Positions 37,335 through 49,472 of a stretch of DNA of 64,000 nt are shown here, piece by piece. The first letter of the stretch is position 1. Each line of letters begins with the position of its first letter. The notes below the pieces were generated by a model. That model had not been told where the DNA came from, did not search any database, and saw nothing but the letters and a program-made list of their open reading frames with translations. A program made the position numbers and the translations under genes. Source of the stretch: Fomes fomentarius. Taxonomy: Eukaryota; Basidiomycota; Agaricomycetes; Polyporales; Polyporaceae. The stretch is from assembly GCA_022606135.1 (NCBI GenBank), contig JABYQN010000005.1:2108001-2172000 (forward strand), written 5' to 3'.

Positions 37335-39912
37335 GTACATTAGAGAGGCGGTTTGGATTTTTTTGCATTTGCACCGCATTGTGTCCATGGACTATACATT
37401 TATGCTTTTTATGCCGTGTCCGAGGTTTTTGTGACGGACTCTATTGACATGGACACACGAGCGCTTTCGTAAGCGAGCGGAGATGTTCGCACTGTGGGTC
37501 CGTGCGTTGAAACTTGCGATCGAGCGCAACACTGCAACACGTACCTATGAGCAGGTGGTCAAGTAAGCTGTGGGTCCACACCCATGGCGACGTAAGTGCA
37601 TTCCTCCCTAGTCCAGATTCCATGTTGTACTTACCACACAGGAGGTGCGTCGGGACGTCCAACCGGATTCCGGTCGGATCTGGATAGGACGCACCTCTGC
37701 GTGGGCGTTCCAAATTGGTGGACTCCTCCGTTGTCGCTGCCAAGTCGCGCTATTGACGTATGCGGCGCTCGATCATCTTGAGTGTTAAGTATTCAATTCA
37801 CGAGGTTGCTTGTCGAGACGTCAGTGGCGCCGGGCCGTAGGCCAATTGACCATCTTATCTGTATCGCGGTCGTAATACAGGAGAGCATCGAGCACGGGTG
37901 TCGATGAGCCCGACGCGTTGTGCTCACTGGTGTGACCCGGGATGAGACACACGCGCCGAGCGACCCTAGAAGCGTTTGATATCCGAGGGGCTCCGGGATG
38001 CAGAACGATGGAGGAAGCTCAAGCGTGTTTGGGGCGTGACACCAGCCACCCGAGTTACCTGCGGAGATTGAACTTTACCGATTCAGCACTCGCACTCTCT
38101 TACTCTCCTTCATCCGGCTTCGGAGACTGAACCGGCATGCATCGGCACAGTGACTCTTCTGTGACACAGCTGGCGTCTGTGTGTCGGTACGGTCATTCCA
38201 CTGTATCTACGATATATCTGCTAGCACTCCATAGATTACCTTCAATTTTCACAGAAGGATGTAATACATTGTACAAACGTATGTGTGGAATTTGAGGGTC
38301 AACGGAAAAGCGAGAGGCAATTCATTCACAGTTTCAGTGAACCCTGTGTCTCCCGTTTCTCAGTCCCTGGCGATGACGTCACCTCATCGATTGTCCGTCG
38401 GCGCACTGCAGGTGCGAACGGACGCGCAGCTTTCCGGAATGTAGAGTCCGAGGTTGTGGACAGAGAGCGTATCTTTGCGACGCTCGGCTTCGCGGCTGGG
38501 AAAGGGCACGCGGCGGGCGCTGCGGCTTCTGGCTTCAGGGGTGCCTGTCAAGTGGGGACCGTTTCGTAAAGAGCATCTGGCGCACAAAACCTTCTATATG
38601 TGGCACCACTCTCCCAGTCGCCCGCCTTCGCCCGCCCCCAGAGCGGAATTCGCAAACTCGCGGTGGCTTTGCTGGAGTCAAGTTGCTCCCTTGGTGACTA
38701 AAGAGATCGCCGCAAGGTTTGAGCATCTGAATGTGCGACGAGAAGAGTGTTTCGGGTGATTGGTTTAGGCCTCGCCTATCCCGCCGAGATGGTATCTTCC
38801 GAGTTCCCGATCTTGGCGGGGAGGCGTCGGTGCGAGAGCACCTGAATTCGATGACATGCATATGAATCTAGGGGACTAAGGAAATCAGGCCTCATCAACG
38901 TCTCGCCTAAAGCTTTTCCCCTCTTTCCACTCATTTTCCGCCACTGAGTCAACACTGAGTAGCCTTTCAACGCGCAGGTGCGGGGCAAAGATGCGACCGT
39001 GTATCGAATCTATCCAGTGCGAATCTCTTCGCCCCCCTGTGACCGTCCGGCGTCCGACGACCAGGAACGATCCTCGCGTGCGTCGTACGCGGGGGCGGGG
39101 AAGATCAGCAGAGGGACGCTGGGGGACGGCCTGGGACGGCGGAGGCGAGCTGAGGTGCGGTAGGCGTTTGCGACTCGCGATGATCATGACTTTAGCGAGC
39201 GATGGGGGTGTGCTGGTGTGTGCTCACAATCAGGTGGAATCAGTCTCGTGCTGACCTGCGCAGCCGACGATTCACGAGCCTGAGAGCGACGGGTCTTTGG
39301 TTCACAGCGCCAAGCCTAATCTGGGCGTTGTATGGTAGAGAAGCTATGTCCGTAAGGCGAAAATGCGAGGTACATTGACATGCGACCTCGATGGATTGGA
39401 AGGTGGCGCAGCGTAAAAGGTGGGTGCAATGCGCCGTACGGTGATAGGGAAAAGGTTACGATATGCGTCAAGGCTGAACGTCGCATTGCAGTCTGAAAAC
39501 GACAGATCAGGTTGAGCCGGGCAGCCGGACGTGCACCCAAAGATTGGTATCGCAGCCGCCGGAGCATGAGCACCCCAAATCCAGACACTCTGTGGCCACC
39601 AAAGAAGCCTCGTCCGGCGCGAGAAAACGAGGGGCCGGCTGTAACACTGAGACTGTGCTGGGCTCGTGCGCCCTACGCGGGGGTGAGTTCGCAGAAGTTG
39701 AGAAGAGCTGGTGTGGGGAGGAGGCGGGGGAGGGCGGGGGATCTTGGGGGCGCTCTAGCCGGCGGGGACAAGCGCTTGATATTTGATCGGCAAGAGGTGC
39801 CAACACCATCAGTCGGGTATGCAATGTTCCAATTTGGCTCAGACTCTGCTTTGCGAAGTGGAGTTTGTCGGCGTCTTCTGATCCGCCTTGATGCACCTAC
39901 CACCAAGGATGT
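37335..39912. other. Intergenic, no gene seen
   Basis: 2.6 kb between two + strand genes. Short frames exist on both strands around 38300-38760 and 39500-39930 without domains. The right end is the promoter of the MFS transporter. Confidence 0.5.
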
Positions 39913-39920
39913 TATATAAA
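39913..39920 (+). promoter_or_regulatory. TATA box of the MFS transporter gene
   Basis: TATATAAA is followed by a C/T-rich leader of about 140 bp up to the ATG at 40066. It is among the clearest core promoters in the window. Confidence 0.65.
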
Positions 39921-40065
39921 CACCCTCCAGGTTCACTACCTCTCCGCCCTCTCCTCTTCCCGCTGTCCTTTGTTCTCGGACGCGCGCTCAGTCGAGACAG
40001 GAACCCCCTTCCCTCCTTCCTCCTTCCACCGGCATACGCGACCCCTACCCCCGCGCGCGTCCACC

Positions 40066-42101
40066 ATGTCGAAAGAGAACGAGAAAACCTCCATCAAGCA
40101 GCAGGAGTCCGTCTCCGACAGCTACGACAAGGAGGTCAAGCACATCGACGACACCAAGGCCAATGTCAAACTCGCCAACCCCCTCGCAGGCATCCCTCAT
40201 GAACAGCTCATGGAGGACGCTGCGAACTTTGCGAAGAGCCACGGCCTTGGCCATCTCGAGGACGACTTCAAGAAGGGTGCACTGGTTGCCCAGGACCCCA
40301 CCGTCTTTGAGTCCCTCCCTCAGCTCTCTGAGGAGGACAAGGTCATCCTTCGTCGCGAGCTCACCCATCGGTGGGATCAGCCCGCGCAGCTGTACTACCT
40401 CGTCATTCTATGCTCACTTTCGGCTGCCGTCCAGGGTGTGAGTCCTCCGCACGATGTCATACGTTAATCACGGTGTATTAACGCGATTTCCTTGACAGAT
40501 GGACGAGTCCGTCATTAACGGCGCGAACTTGTTCTTCCCCGACCAGATCGGTATCCCTCAGTCTGACACCAATAACCAGTGGCTGCTCGGTCTTATCAAC
40601 GGTGCCCCATATGTATGTGTTTCTGCCCTCAATGCCTTCCCCGCACTCAGTCTGACACGAATATGAACGCGATAGCTCTGTTGCGGTCTCATTGGCTGCT
40701 GGCTCTCCGCGCCCATGAACAAGTACTGGGGCCGCCGTGGAACCATCTTCGTCTCGGCGTTCGTCTCTTTCGTCACGTGTATATGGCAGGGTCTCACCAA
40801 CACCTGGTGGCACCTGTTCATCGCTCGGTTCATCCTCGGCTTTGGTATCGGGCCCAAGTCTGCTACTGTCCCCGTCTATGCTGCTGAATGTACCCCGCCC
40901 GCCATCCGTGGTGCGTTGGTCATGATGTGGCAAATGTGGACTGCTTTCGGTATCATGGTTGGTACGGTCATGAGTTTGGCGTTCTACCACGTCCATGATT
41001 CGGGAGGTGTCACCGGTCTTAACTGGCGTCTCATGCTTGGCTCCGTGAGTAGTACCCGCGTTGTCCATTTACAATCTCAACACTCACACTTATTCGTCAT
41101 AGGCTGGTGTCCCCGCCTTGTTCATCATGAGCCAGGTCTACTTCTGCCCCGAGTCGCCCCGTTGGTTGATCTCCAAGGGCCGTTACGAGGAAGCGTACCA
41201 ATCCATCCGCCGCCTTCGTCGCTCGTCCGTTCAGGCTGCACGTGATCTCTACTATATTCACGTTCTGCTAGAGGCCGAGGCAGAGATCCAGACTGGGCGC
41301 AACATGCTCCTCGAGATGTTCGCTGTCCCCCGCAACCGGCGTGCCACCCTCGCCTCCACCATTGTCATGTTCATGCAGCAGTTCTGTGGTATCAACGTCA
41401 TCGCCTACTACTCTTCGAACATCTTCGCCGAGGCCAATTTCACGCATATCCAGGCCCTGCTCGCGTCGTGGGGCTTCGGTATGCTCAACTGGGTGTTCGC
41501 GCTCCCCGCCGTCTACACAATCGATACTTTCGGTCGTCGCAACCTCCTCCTCGTGACTTTCCCACTCATGGCGGTCTTCCTGCTCGTCACCGGTTTCGCG
41601 TTCTACATTCCCGAAGGTGACGCGCGTATCGCCGTTGTTGCGCTCGGTATCTACCTCTTCACGATGGCGTATTCGCCCGGCGAAGGTCCCGTACCTTTCA
41701 CTTACTCCGCTGAGGCGTTCCCGCTGTACATCCGTGACACCGGCATGGCCTACGCGACCGCCGTCCTCTGGTTCTTCAACTTCGTCGTCGCGATCACCTT
41801 CCCGCGTCTACTCAGCGCATTCCGTCCACAGGGTGCATTCGGGTGGTACGCTGGCTGGAACGTGATCGGCTTCGTCCTCATCCTGTTCTTCCTCCCCGAG
41901 ACGAAGGCGCTCTCATTGGAGGAGCTCGACCAGGTGTTCTCGGTACCGACGCACATCCACGCGGCGTATCAGCTCAAGGCACTTCCGCACAACATCAAAA
42001 AGTACATCTTCCGCATGAAGGTCAAGCCCCTCCCGCCGCTGTACGTGCACGAGGGCGCAATCGGCGAGAAGACCTACGCTCCTGCGGGCGCAGGCCACTG
42101 A
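40066..42101 (+). CDS. MFS sugar/polyol:H+ symporter
   Basis: Exons 40066-40437, 40499-40612, 40676-41044 and 41103-42101 give 617 aa. It is a plasma-membrane sugar porter with 12 predicted membrane segments. Family signatures are NKYWGRRGTIF after segment 2, PESPRWLISKGR after segment 6, QQFCGINVIAYYSSNIF in segment 7, DTFGRRN, and PETKALSLEELDQVF after segment 12. A hydrophilic N-terminal arm of about 115 residues and a C-terminal tail after PETK flank the core. The sequence resembles fungal transporters often labelled inositol/polyol or general sugar permeases. The actual substrate cannot be fixed from sequence. The splice joins are all in phase 0. Confidence 0.92.
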
Positions 42102-42961
42102 TCGTCTGACGTCGCAGCCGTTTGCTCTGCTTACCGCTGTACTCTCTAATAACTGCCTAACGATATCCACGACTATCATGCTGGTTCTGTAGTACCATGT
42201 ATTCATAGTAATTTCCCCTTTATATGAACTAAAATGCATTGTTGTTCACAATCGCGACCGTCTTATGTGTGTGCCTGCCACTGCGGCACTGCCTGCTTCT
42301 TCCTGGAATCACAACAGTGGGGGCGTCATGATTCTCTCGCCGCTCGCGCAACGACGAGCGAGGTAATTGAGTTCAAGGGTGCATGCGCTTAGACGCCCAG
42401 GCGTTGGCGGGCGCGGAGGTCAGGCGACGCGTTGAGGGCCAAGTACATCTCTGACAGTGACTGCGACGTCCATATCTCTCTGTGCTCTCATGCTGTCTGC
42501 TTGTTAAGAGTCTTCATCGTTTTTTTCTGTTGGCTTCGGCGCACGTTTGTACAAGTAGCACGACTGCAAAGGCACGTATCGGAACTCTCTTGCGTCACTT
42601 TCCGAACACGCACCGCCAGAGACGGAGATAGACTAGACACGAGGACGAGAGCTAACCTTTGAGGCAAGTGGTCCATGAGCCTGTGCTGTCCATGGAGACG
42701 GACTCTATGCGCACTTTCCGCACGCTGTACTGACTCTGACCACTTCATTGCTACTGCTGCTGCTGCTGCACCCGCACTTGTCTATCTGCATCTATACCCG
42801 GTTGGTGGACGCTACTCCGAACTCGCTGCGACTTTCCCATCTGGTATTGCTCCCTGGACACGAATCGCCGGGCTGGACTCTGCGGTATGCGGATGAAACA
42901 TACAGTGAGCCCCGTGCGCGCGAAGACACTGCGCAGACACTACGAATCGTCCTCGCCGATC
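42102..42961. other. Spacer between MFS transporter and WD40 gene
   Basis: About 860 bp on the same strand as both neighbours. It contains a short CTG/TGC run near 42752-42768. No further gene is seen, and no clear TATA box before the ATG at 42962. Confidence 0.5.
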
Positions 42962-44876
42962 ATGACACAGACGACTTCTCTCCAGTACGAGGCTCCCTGT
43001 GAGTGCACACTCGTCCTCGAATCGACGCGTGCGGCAGTGTCTCATCTCCCCTTCCTCTTCCTCCTTCCACTTGGCCCTGCGGGTTCGTTGCGCCCCACGC
43101 ATCTAATCCAACATGCGACCATCGATTCTGCACTTGCCACGGGCCTCACATCTCTCACATGCCCTCGACCATCCTGAACCTGCCACCGCCACGCAGGGCC
43201 CGTATATGCGCTCGATTGGTGCAAATCCGCCGCCCCGGGCCAGCAAATGCGCCCGCGCTCGGCCTTCCGCCTCGGGATCGCCTCGCTCACGGCCGACTAC
43301 CGGAATCGGATCGCGATCGTTGGGCTGCAGGACGAGCGGGTGCTGGTCGAGGACGACGAGTACGGCGAGTACCCGGACTTTGTGACGCTCGTCGAGGCGC
43401 AGCACGGTTACCCCGCGACCCGCCTGCAGTGGCAGCCCGGGACGGCGAACAGCTTTGCGTGGAGCCAGAAGGCGGCGAACGCGGAGCTGCTCGCGACGAC
43501 GGGCGACGCACTCAGGGTGTGGGAGTACGCGAGCGACGGGCCCGCGAGCGGGAGTGCGTATGTCGGTCGGTCGGCCAGTGTGGGTGGGCATCGGTTGACG
43601 TTGAAGACGGCGCTATCTGGGGTAAGTGGTCGTTCTGCCGGTTTCTCGACTTTGCTCGTTTTCGTCTTCTTTCTTCTTTGGGGATTATGCCCATATAGCA
43701 AGTCCGGGTGAGCCGTGAATGTGCGTGCGTATACGCCATCCGCCCAGAAGATCTCACGTTCTCTCCGGTTCCGCACCGTTTGAGGTCGATTTGAATTGTA
43801 ATGAATTGGGCGACCTCCCGTCATTCCCTGCGGTTATGTGGGCGATCACACCCTTGCTCCACAATCTCGCTTCTTGAGGAATCTTCGGCGGCATGTCTGT
43901 CGTTTGTTCTTTGTTTCCGTTTCACCGTGGGGTGTGTGTCACTGTCACGGTTATCCTAACCACCTCTTCACATTCCAGCAAAGCAAAGTCCAGAACAACA
44001 ACACCGGCGCACCCCTCACGAGCTTCTCGTGGAATGAGAAGTCGCCAAGCCTCGTCGTGACATCGTCCATCGACACGACATGCACAGTGTGGAATATCGA
44101 TACGTCCTCCGCCATCACCCAGCTCATCGCGCACGACCGCGAAGTCTACGACGTCGCGTGGCTGCCCGGGTCGACGGACATCTTCGTCTCCGTAGGCGCG
44201 GACGGCTCGCTGCGCGCGTTTGACCTGCGCAGTCTCGAACACTCCACTATCCTCTATGAAACTCCTGCTCCGAAGAACCTGCCCCCTCCGTCAACCTCGC
44301 CGAGCTCCACTGCACGGCCGCCGACGTCGCCGCTGCTGAGGATCGCGTTCAACCCCGCCGACTCGAATTACATGTCGACGTTCCATATGGACGGGAACGA
44401 AGTGCAGATTCTGGACATGCGGAGTCCGGGGCAGCCGGTCATGGAGTTGAAGGCGCACCGCGCCCAGGTGAACGCGCTGGGCTGGAGCTCGACGGATTCA
44501 CAACTCCTCGGGACAGTCGGTACGCACCGCACATAACTCGCTCTCTGACAACGCCGATACTGATGATATTTATATGCGTGTTCCCGCAGGCGACGACTGC
44601 CAGCTCCTCCTTTGGGACCTCTCGCAGCACACGTCGCAAAATCCGGCGGCAGCGTCGCCGCGGAACGCGAGCACGGGGCTGAGCTCGCCGCGGCCGGACG
44701 CGAAGAAGCGGACGATCGCGGACCCGGTGATGGCGTACACGGGGGCGAGCGAGATCGCGAACATGGCGTGGTCGCCGCAGATCGCAGGCATGTCGATGAA
44801 CACCGGGCACACGACTGGGCCTGGGGAGTGGATTGCGATCGCGATGGGCAAGTCTATCAAGGCGCTCAAGGTGTAA
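42962..44876 (+). CDS. WD40 protein of the WDR68/DCAF7 family
   Basis: Exons 42962-42998, 43197-43621, 43979-44519 and 44590-44876 give 429 aa. WDR68/DCAF7 proteins are WD40 adaptors that bind DYRK-type kinases and, in animals, serve as a CUL4-DDB1 substrate receptor. The family call rests on the N terminus YEAPWPVYALDWCK, created by splicing the 37-nt first exon, on SFSWNEKSPSLVVTSSIDTT with CTVWNIDT, then YDVAWLPGSTDIFVSVGADG, FNPADSNYMSTF and AHRAQVNALGWSS. A Ser/Pro-rich insert (about residues 255-270) and another near 345-365 are extra loops compared with animal proteins. The stop at 44874-44876 lies inside a GTGTAAGT that could act as a splice donor, so an alternative C terminus is conceivable. 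Neighbouring genes give no functional hint. Confidence 0.9.
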
Positions 44877-45996
44877 GTTTGGAGGTTGGTTTAAGTCTGA
44901 GCTGGGGCTTGGGGGAGGTGTCGAAGGACTGTATGTGCGTTGTCGTCGTGCACGGGACTCGGACGGAGCGCTAGCCTTGGGACCGTCGACGTGTGTTAAC
45001 GTTTATGTCCAGCGGGGGGCATGTAAGTATGTGTATGTTAACTCTTGGGACGCTGCTATGGGGAGCTAAATGAGACGGCGCGAAGGTGCTTCAGAGCGCA
45101 AAAATGGGCATGTTAAACACAACACTCATGGGAAGAGGTCTTACGCGCTGTCTGGAGTCTTGAGGTGGTGGCGACGGGGCCGCGTGCGACAGTCTTCTTA
45201 TCATAATCGTTATGCTTGTCTGGGTGGGCGTACTTTCACATGGATGGTGTCTCTTGTCTGCGCCCGCCGCCACTGATGACTGTCACCGTAAGACGGATGG
45301 CCTTGTGCCGGAACGAAGACTGTCGGCAGTAGACTCGGTCTTTTCGAGGGTGTTCCATGCATTCATAAAAGAGAGTTTGAAACGGAACCTTGTCCACTTC
45401 TAAGTAGCCCGTGGCCACTGCGTATACGTACTCAGGGGATTTTGCTCCGTCCAGGGCGCATGGAGGGCTGGGCGGTTGAGAGGATGATAAGTAGTGGCTA
45501 GGCGAACGGCCGTCGTTTGATACGAGCCGCCAGTCAAGAGGTTTGGGTAAGGCCATCACAAGATACGTTGCGATATGAGATACGAACAGACGTCTCACTA
45601 CGGCCTAGTTTGCATGGCTGTGTTCAGCGTATCTTTGCACGTAGACCCAGAGGCGAGCTGGAGTGAGCTTCCCTGACAGTGACAATATCGCGGAAGAATG
45701 CCAGTGCCGAAGCAGAGTCTCGTGCACAGTCGTGTCTGTCTGTGACATTGGGAGAGCGTTGGCTGCTCGCGAAGGGCGATTTCCTGCCTGGCGGTAAGGA
45801 CACTAACAGACACTGGACCCCCTGACATGTATCTCAAGTTACAAGTATGTGCGGCTTATCGCGAGGCGCGTGATAGGACCTCGGTTCCAGGCACATCCAA
45901 CGCCTGAGCTGGAGATTTGATGGACCGCGTGGACTGCCCCTCCACAGTATCCACCTCCAGGGCGCACCAACGCCAAATTTCTTGACCCCGCGCGAG
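44877..45996. other. Spacer between WD40 gene and nucleoside transporter
   Basis: 1.1 kb on the same strand as both neighbours. No gene is seen; open frames on the minus strand (45236-45598 and beyond) have no domain. Confidence 0.5.
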
Positions 45997-46002
45997 TATA
46001 TA
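45997..46002 (+). promoter_or_regulatory. TATA box of the nucleoside transporter gene
   Basis: TATATA within GAGTATATAGCC lies 140 bp before the ATG at 46137, followed by a C-rich leader. Confidence 0.5.
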
Positions 46003-46136
46003 GCCACTCCTCCGCCCGGGCCCCATGATCTGCGCTGCTGCTGCTGCACTCGCACTCGTGTGCCCCGCCCCGCCCCACTCCTTGCGTCCGCCTTCCTGCC
46101 CGCGCCCCGGTCGTCCGTCACCCCGGCCCAGACACG

Positions 46137-49100
46137 ATGAGCAACCCGACGCACGAGCCGATCGACCACGCCGACCGCATCGACCGCAAGCAGTCCCGCT
46201 CGTCCGCCAGCGAGTCCTTGGCAAAGAACGACCCCACCAACGTCAACGCCGACGTCGAGGTCCGCGATCCCGAGAAGGCCGATGCCGCGACGCGCGAACA
46301 GGAGGACGTCTCCAACCTCACGAAGGTGTACAGGCGTTTCCGCCCCTTCGTCCTCGCCGGGATCGCGGCCGTCATCCTTGGCTGGTGGATCAGTTCGACG
46401 GTGCTGGAGGCGACGAGGCATCGATGGTCCGTCTGCTCTCCTCCTTCTCGCCCGAGCCCCCCGTCTCCTTCTCCGTCTCCGTGTGCGCATGGTTGACCCA
46501 TGTTCCGAGACGGCATGACCTGCCCCGGAAGCACTTAGCCGGCGGGGAAGGCGTGTTTTTTTTTTGCCTGGTCGCGGAGTGGACGGCTCGGGACGTCACG
46601 CGCGCTTGCTGATCAGTTTCGCGTCACGTTTGCAGGATCGTCCAGACGTTCTGGGCCTGGTTCTTCCTTCTGTGAGTTCTCCAAGTTCTCGTCCTGGTTT
46701 CGCATTCCTCTTCTGTTCAGGAGAAGGTCTCCTCCGGACGGGCTTGGGGTGCAGGCCAAAACTCTGTAGGATTGCTGCTCCGGCGGCTTTATCGGGAGAC
46801 AGGACCTAACTTAGGTCACTCGATCATCTTACAGATTAGCGGTTCTTGCGCCCCAGCTCTCTTCCCGGCGGCCCTTGCCACCACCGCTATGCACTGTCGA
46901 GCGTTGAGCATAGGATTTCTCGACTCGATCCCTGAGACTCTTGTCAATGGGGGTAGATCTCTGAGAAGTTCGAAAATCACCGTGTCTTTGTCCTAGGGAC
47001 GACTGGACGTTTTGCTCTATTGGCCATAAGTCCGTACGAAACAGTGAGGGCAGAAGTATCGGGAGATTGACTGGCAGGAGTGAGTTGATAGCTGGAAGGC
47101 AAGAGAGTGGATGTCTTTGACATCTGCAAGGGGTACTTCTATCTTCCCTGTTCTCCACGGCGTTCTTTTGGACTATAGAACGGCACAATCGCTTGTAACG
47201 AGCTTGTCATTCTATCACGTTCTTGTGTCATGCCCCGCTCGTGCATATGCTGAGGAGGAGATGCTTGCTGGTGCTATGTGGGAAACCTCGCTGTGTGGCT
47301 ATGCTTGCCAGGTATGTGTCTAGCGCTTTTGACCACTTCCAAGCGCACGCTCATGACAGCTTCCTAGAAGACTAAACGCTGGCGGCAGTAGGCTCCTCCT
47401 CCCACACACCTTACTTCCTTCATCTGGCGTTCACAAGACTGGCATACTAATTTTTGTCTTGAAGCGTCATCGCCTTCCGGTTCATACCCAACTCCGTCGT
47501 AACGCGCCCCGTGGAAGCCGTATTCGTCCCGGTCGTGCAGAAGCCGTTCCTTGCGCTCCCACATAATGTTCGTCTGGGCTTGGGTTTCCTTGCCCTGCTC
47601 GGCATTGTCTTTGGCTCTGCGTTCGGCTTCAAGCTTGAGGAGGTCAGCACTGTTCAACCCTCCGTGCTAATCGACCGATGTTGACATGAAGTGCCATAGA
47701 ATACCACGTATGGCGACCGTGCGATATCCGTGCTCGGTCTGTTCGTATTCCAGTTCTCCTTCTGGGCGACCTCCAAGCACCGCAAGCACATCCCATGGTC
47801 CGTTGTGGCTTCACGTGTCCCTCAACTGGACATGCGCTGATGTGATTCGTAGGCCGACTGTCATTGTCGGACTGGTCCTCCAGCAGGCCATCGCCATGTT
47901 CGTGCTCAAGTCCGGCGCCGGCTTCTCCATCTTCAAGTGGATCGCGTTCCTCGCGGCCGACTTCCTCGAGCAGGGACAGGTCGGCGCCGAGTTCTTTTTC
48001 GACGCGGAGGTTATCACCAAGCACTGGTTCTTTGTCAACACGGTTCGTTGTCTGATCTGCAGTATTGGAGAGTTTCCACTTATGCTCAGCCTTCGTGTCC
48101 TCGTAGCTCGGCTCCATCATCTTCTTCATCGCATTCGTGCAGATGATGTACTATCTCGGCGTCATGCAGTGGCTCATCCGCAGCTTGTGCGTATATGCTC
48201 TGCGGAAGTTATCACCACCTACTGACCATCACGGGACAGCGCATGGTTCTTCTTCAAGATCATGAACGTCTCTGGTGCTGAGGCCGTCGTCGCCGCCGCA
48301 TCGCCGTTTATCGGCCAGGGCGAGTCCGCGTGTCTCGTCCGTCCCTACGTCGACTTCATGACCGAGTCCGAGATCCATCTCACCATGACTTCCGGTGCGT
48401 CGCGTGGACTCCCTTATCACCTGTCTCTTCCCCTAGGCCCCTGCTGATGTGTATTTTTTCATAAAGGTTTCTCCACAATCGCCGGTTCCGTACTCAGTGC
48501 GTACGTCGGCCTTGGGGTACCCCCACAGAACCTGGTTACCGCGTCCGTCATGAGTATTCCCGCGTCGATCGCGATCTCCAAGATGCGCATCCCCGAGTTG
48601 GACGAGCCCGTCACGCGTGGATCGGTCACCGTGGACCGGGGTGACAACGAGAAGAACAAGCCGGTCAACGCCCTCCATGCGTTCAGCCAGGGCGCGCTCT
48701 TTGGCCTCATTGTCGCTGGTCAGATCCTGTACGTCCCCGCTCTACCTCTCGCACTTCATCTGCGAATGGTGACACTTGATGTCTTTGGATAGGACGAACG
48801 TGCTGACGGTCGTTGCGCTCGTCGCGACCATCAACGGGCTACTGACATGGGTCGGGAAGGGCTTCGGCATCCATGCGCTCACGATCCAGCTCATCCTCCG
48901 CTACATCTTCTATCCCGTCACGTTCTTCATCGGCGTGCCACGGAACGAGATCCTGAAGGTCGCCGAGCTCCTCGCCACGAAGCTCGTCGAGAACGAGTTC
49001 GTCGCCTACCTCGGTGCGTCTCGATCTTTCTCTCTCGCCCCCACTCGTAACGTACAGATCGCCTGATCTGGTGCCGCGGCCCGTGTGTAGAACTGCAAAC

Positions 49101-49383
49101 TATTATGGCGAGCGACAGCCCGCTCTCGCAGCGTGGATACACGATCGCGTCCTACGCGCTGTGTGGGTTCGCCAACCTCGGATCCCTCGGCATCCAGATC
49201 GGCGTGCTCTCTGCGCTTGCGCCCTCTCGCGCGAGGATCATCGCACGGATAGCCGGGTCTGCCATGATCTGCGGGTTCATCTCGTGAGTCTGCTTCTTCC
49301 TCCCTCTCTGTCAGTGTCGTAAGTCCTCACACACGGTTTGCAGCACACTGCAGGCGGCGGGTATCGCGGGCATGCTCGTGTAA
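46137..49383 (+). CDS. Concentrative nucleoside transporter (CNT/SLC28 family)
   Basis: Exons 46137-46426, 46636-46671, 47465-47642, 47700-47797, 47853-48042, 48107-48186, 48240-48394, 48467-48728, 48793-49013, 49091-49283 and 49344-49383 give 580 aa, the normal CNT length. CNTs import nucleosides by symport with H+ or Na+. Family marks are [40 protein letters not shown], the binding-site motif [46 protein letters not shown], and the closing [20 protein letters not shown]. An acidic, Asp/Glu-rich N-terminal arm of about 75 residues precedes the first membrane segment. The 36-nt exon 2 is followed by a 793-nt intron (46672-47464), more than ten times the usual size here. The join [12 protein letters not shown] is in frame and has a TACTAAT branch site just upstream of the acceptor. 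Confidence 0.93.
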
Positions 49384-49440
49384 GTTGCTGAATAGTGTAC
49401 GACGAGAACGAATGGACTGGTAGGTGCGGCGGTATGTGTT

Positions 49441-49472
49441 GGTGTGTCGGTGTGTCGGTGTGTCGGTGTATC
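49441..49472. repeat. Octanucleotide tandem repeat
   Basis: Three copies of GGTGTGTC and a fourth with one change (GGTGTATC), 60 bp after the transporter stop and probably within its 3' UTR. Confidence 0.85.
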
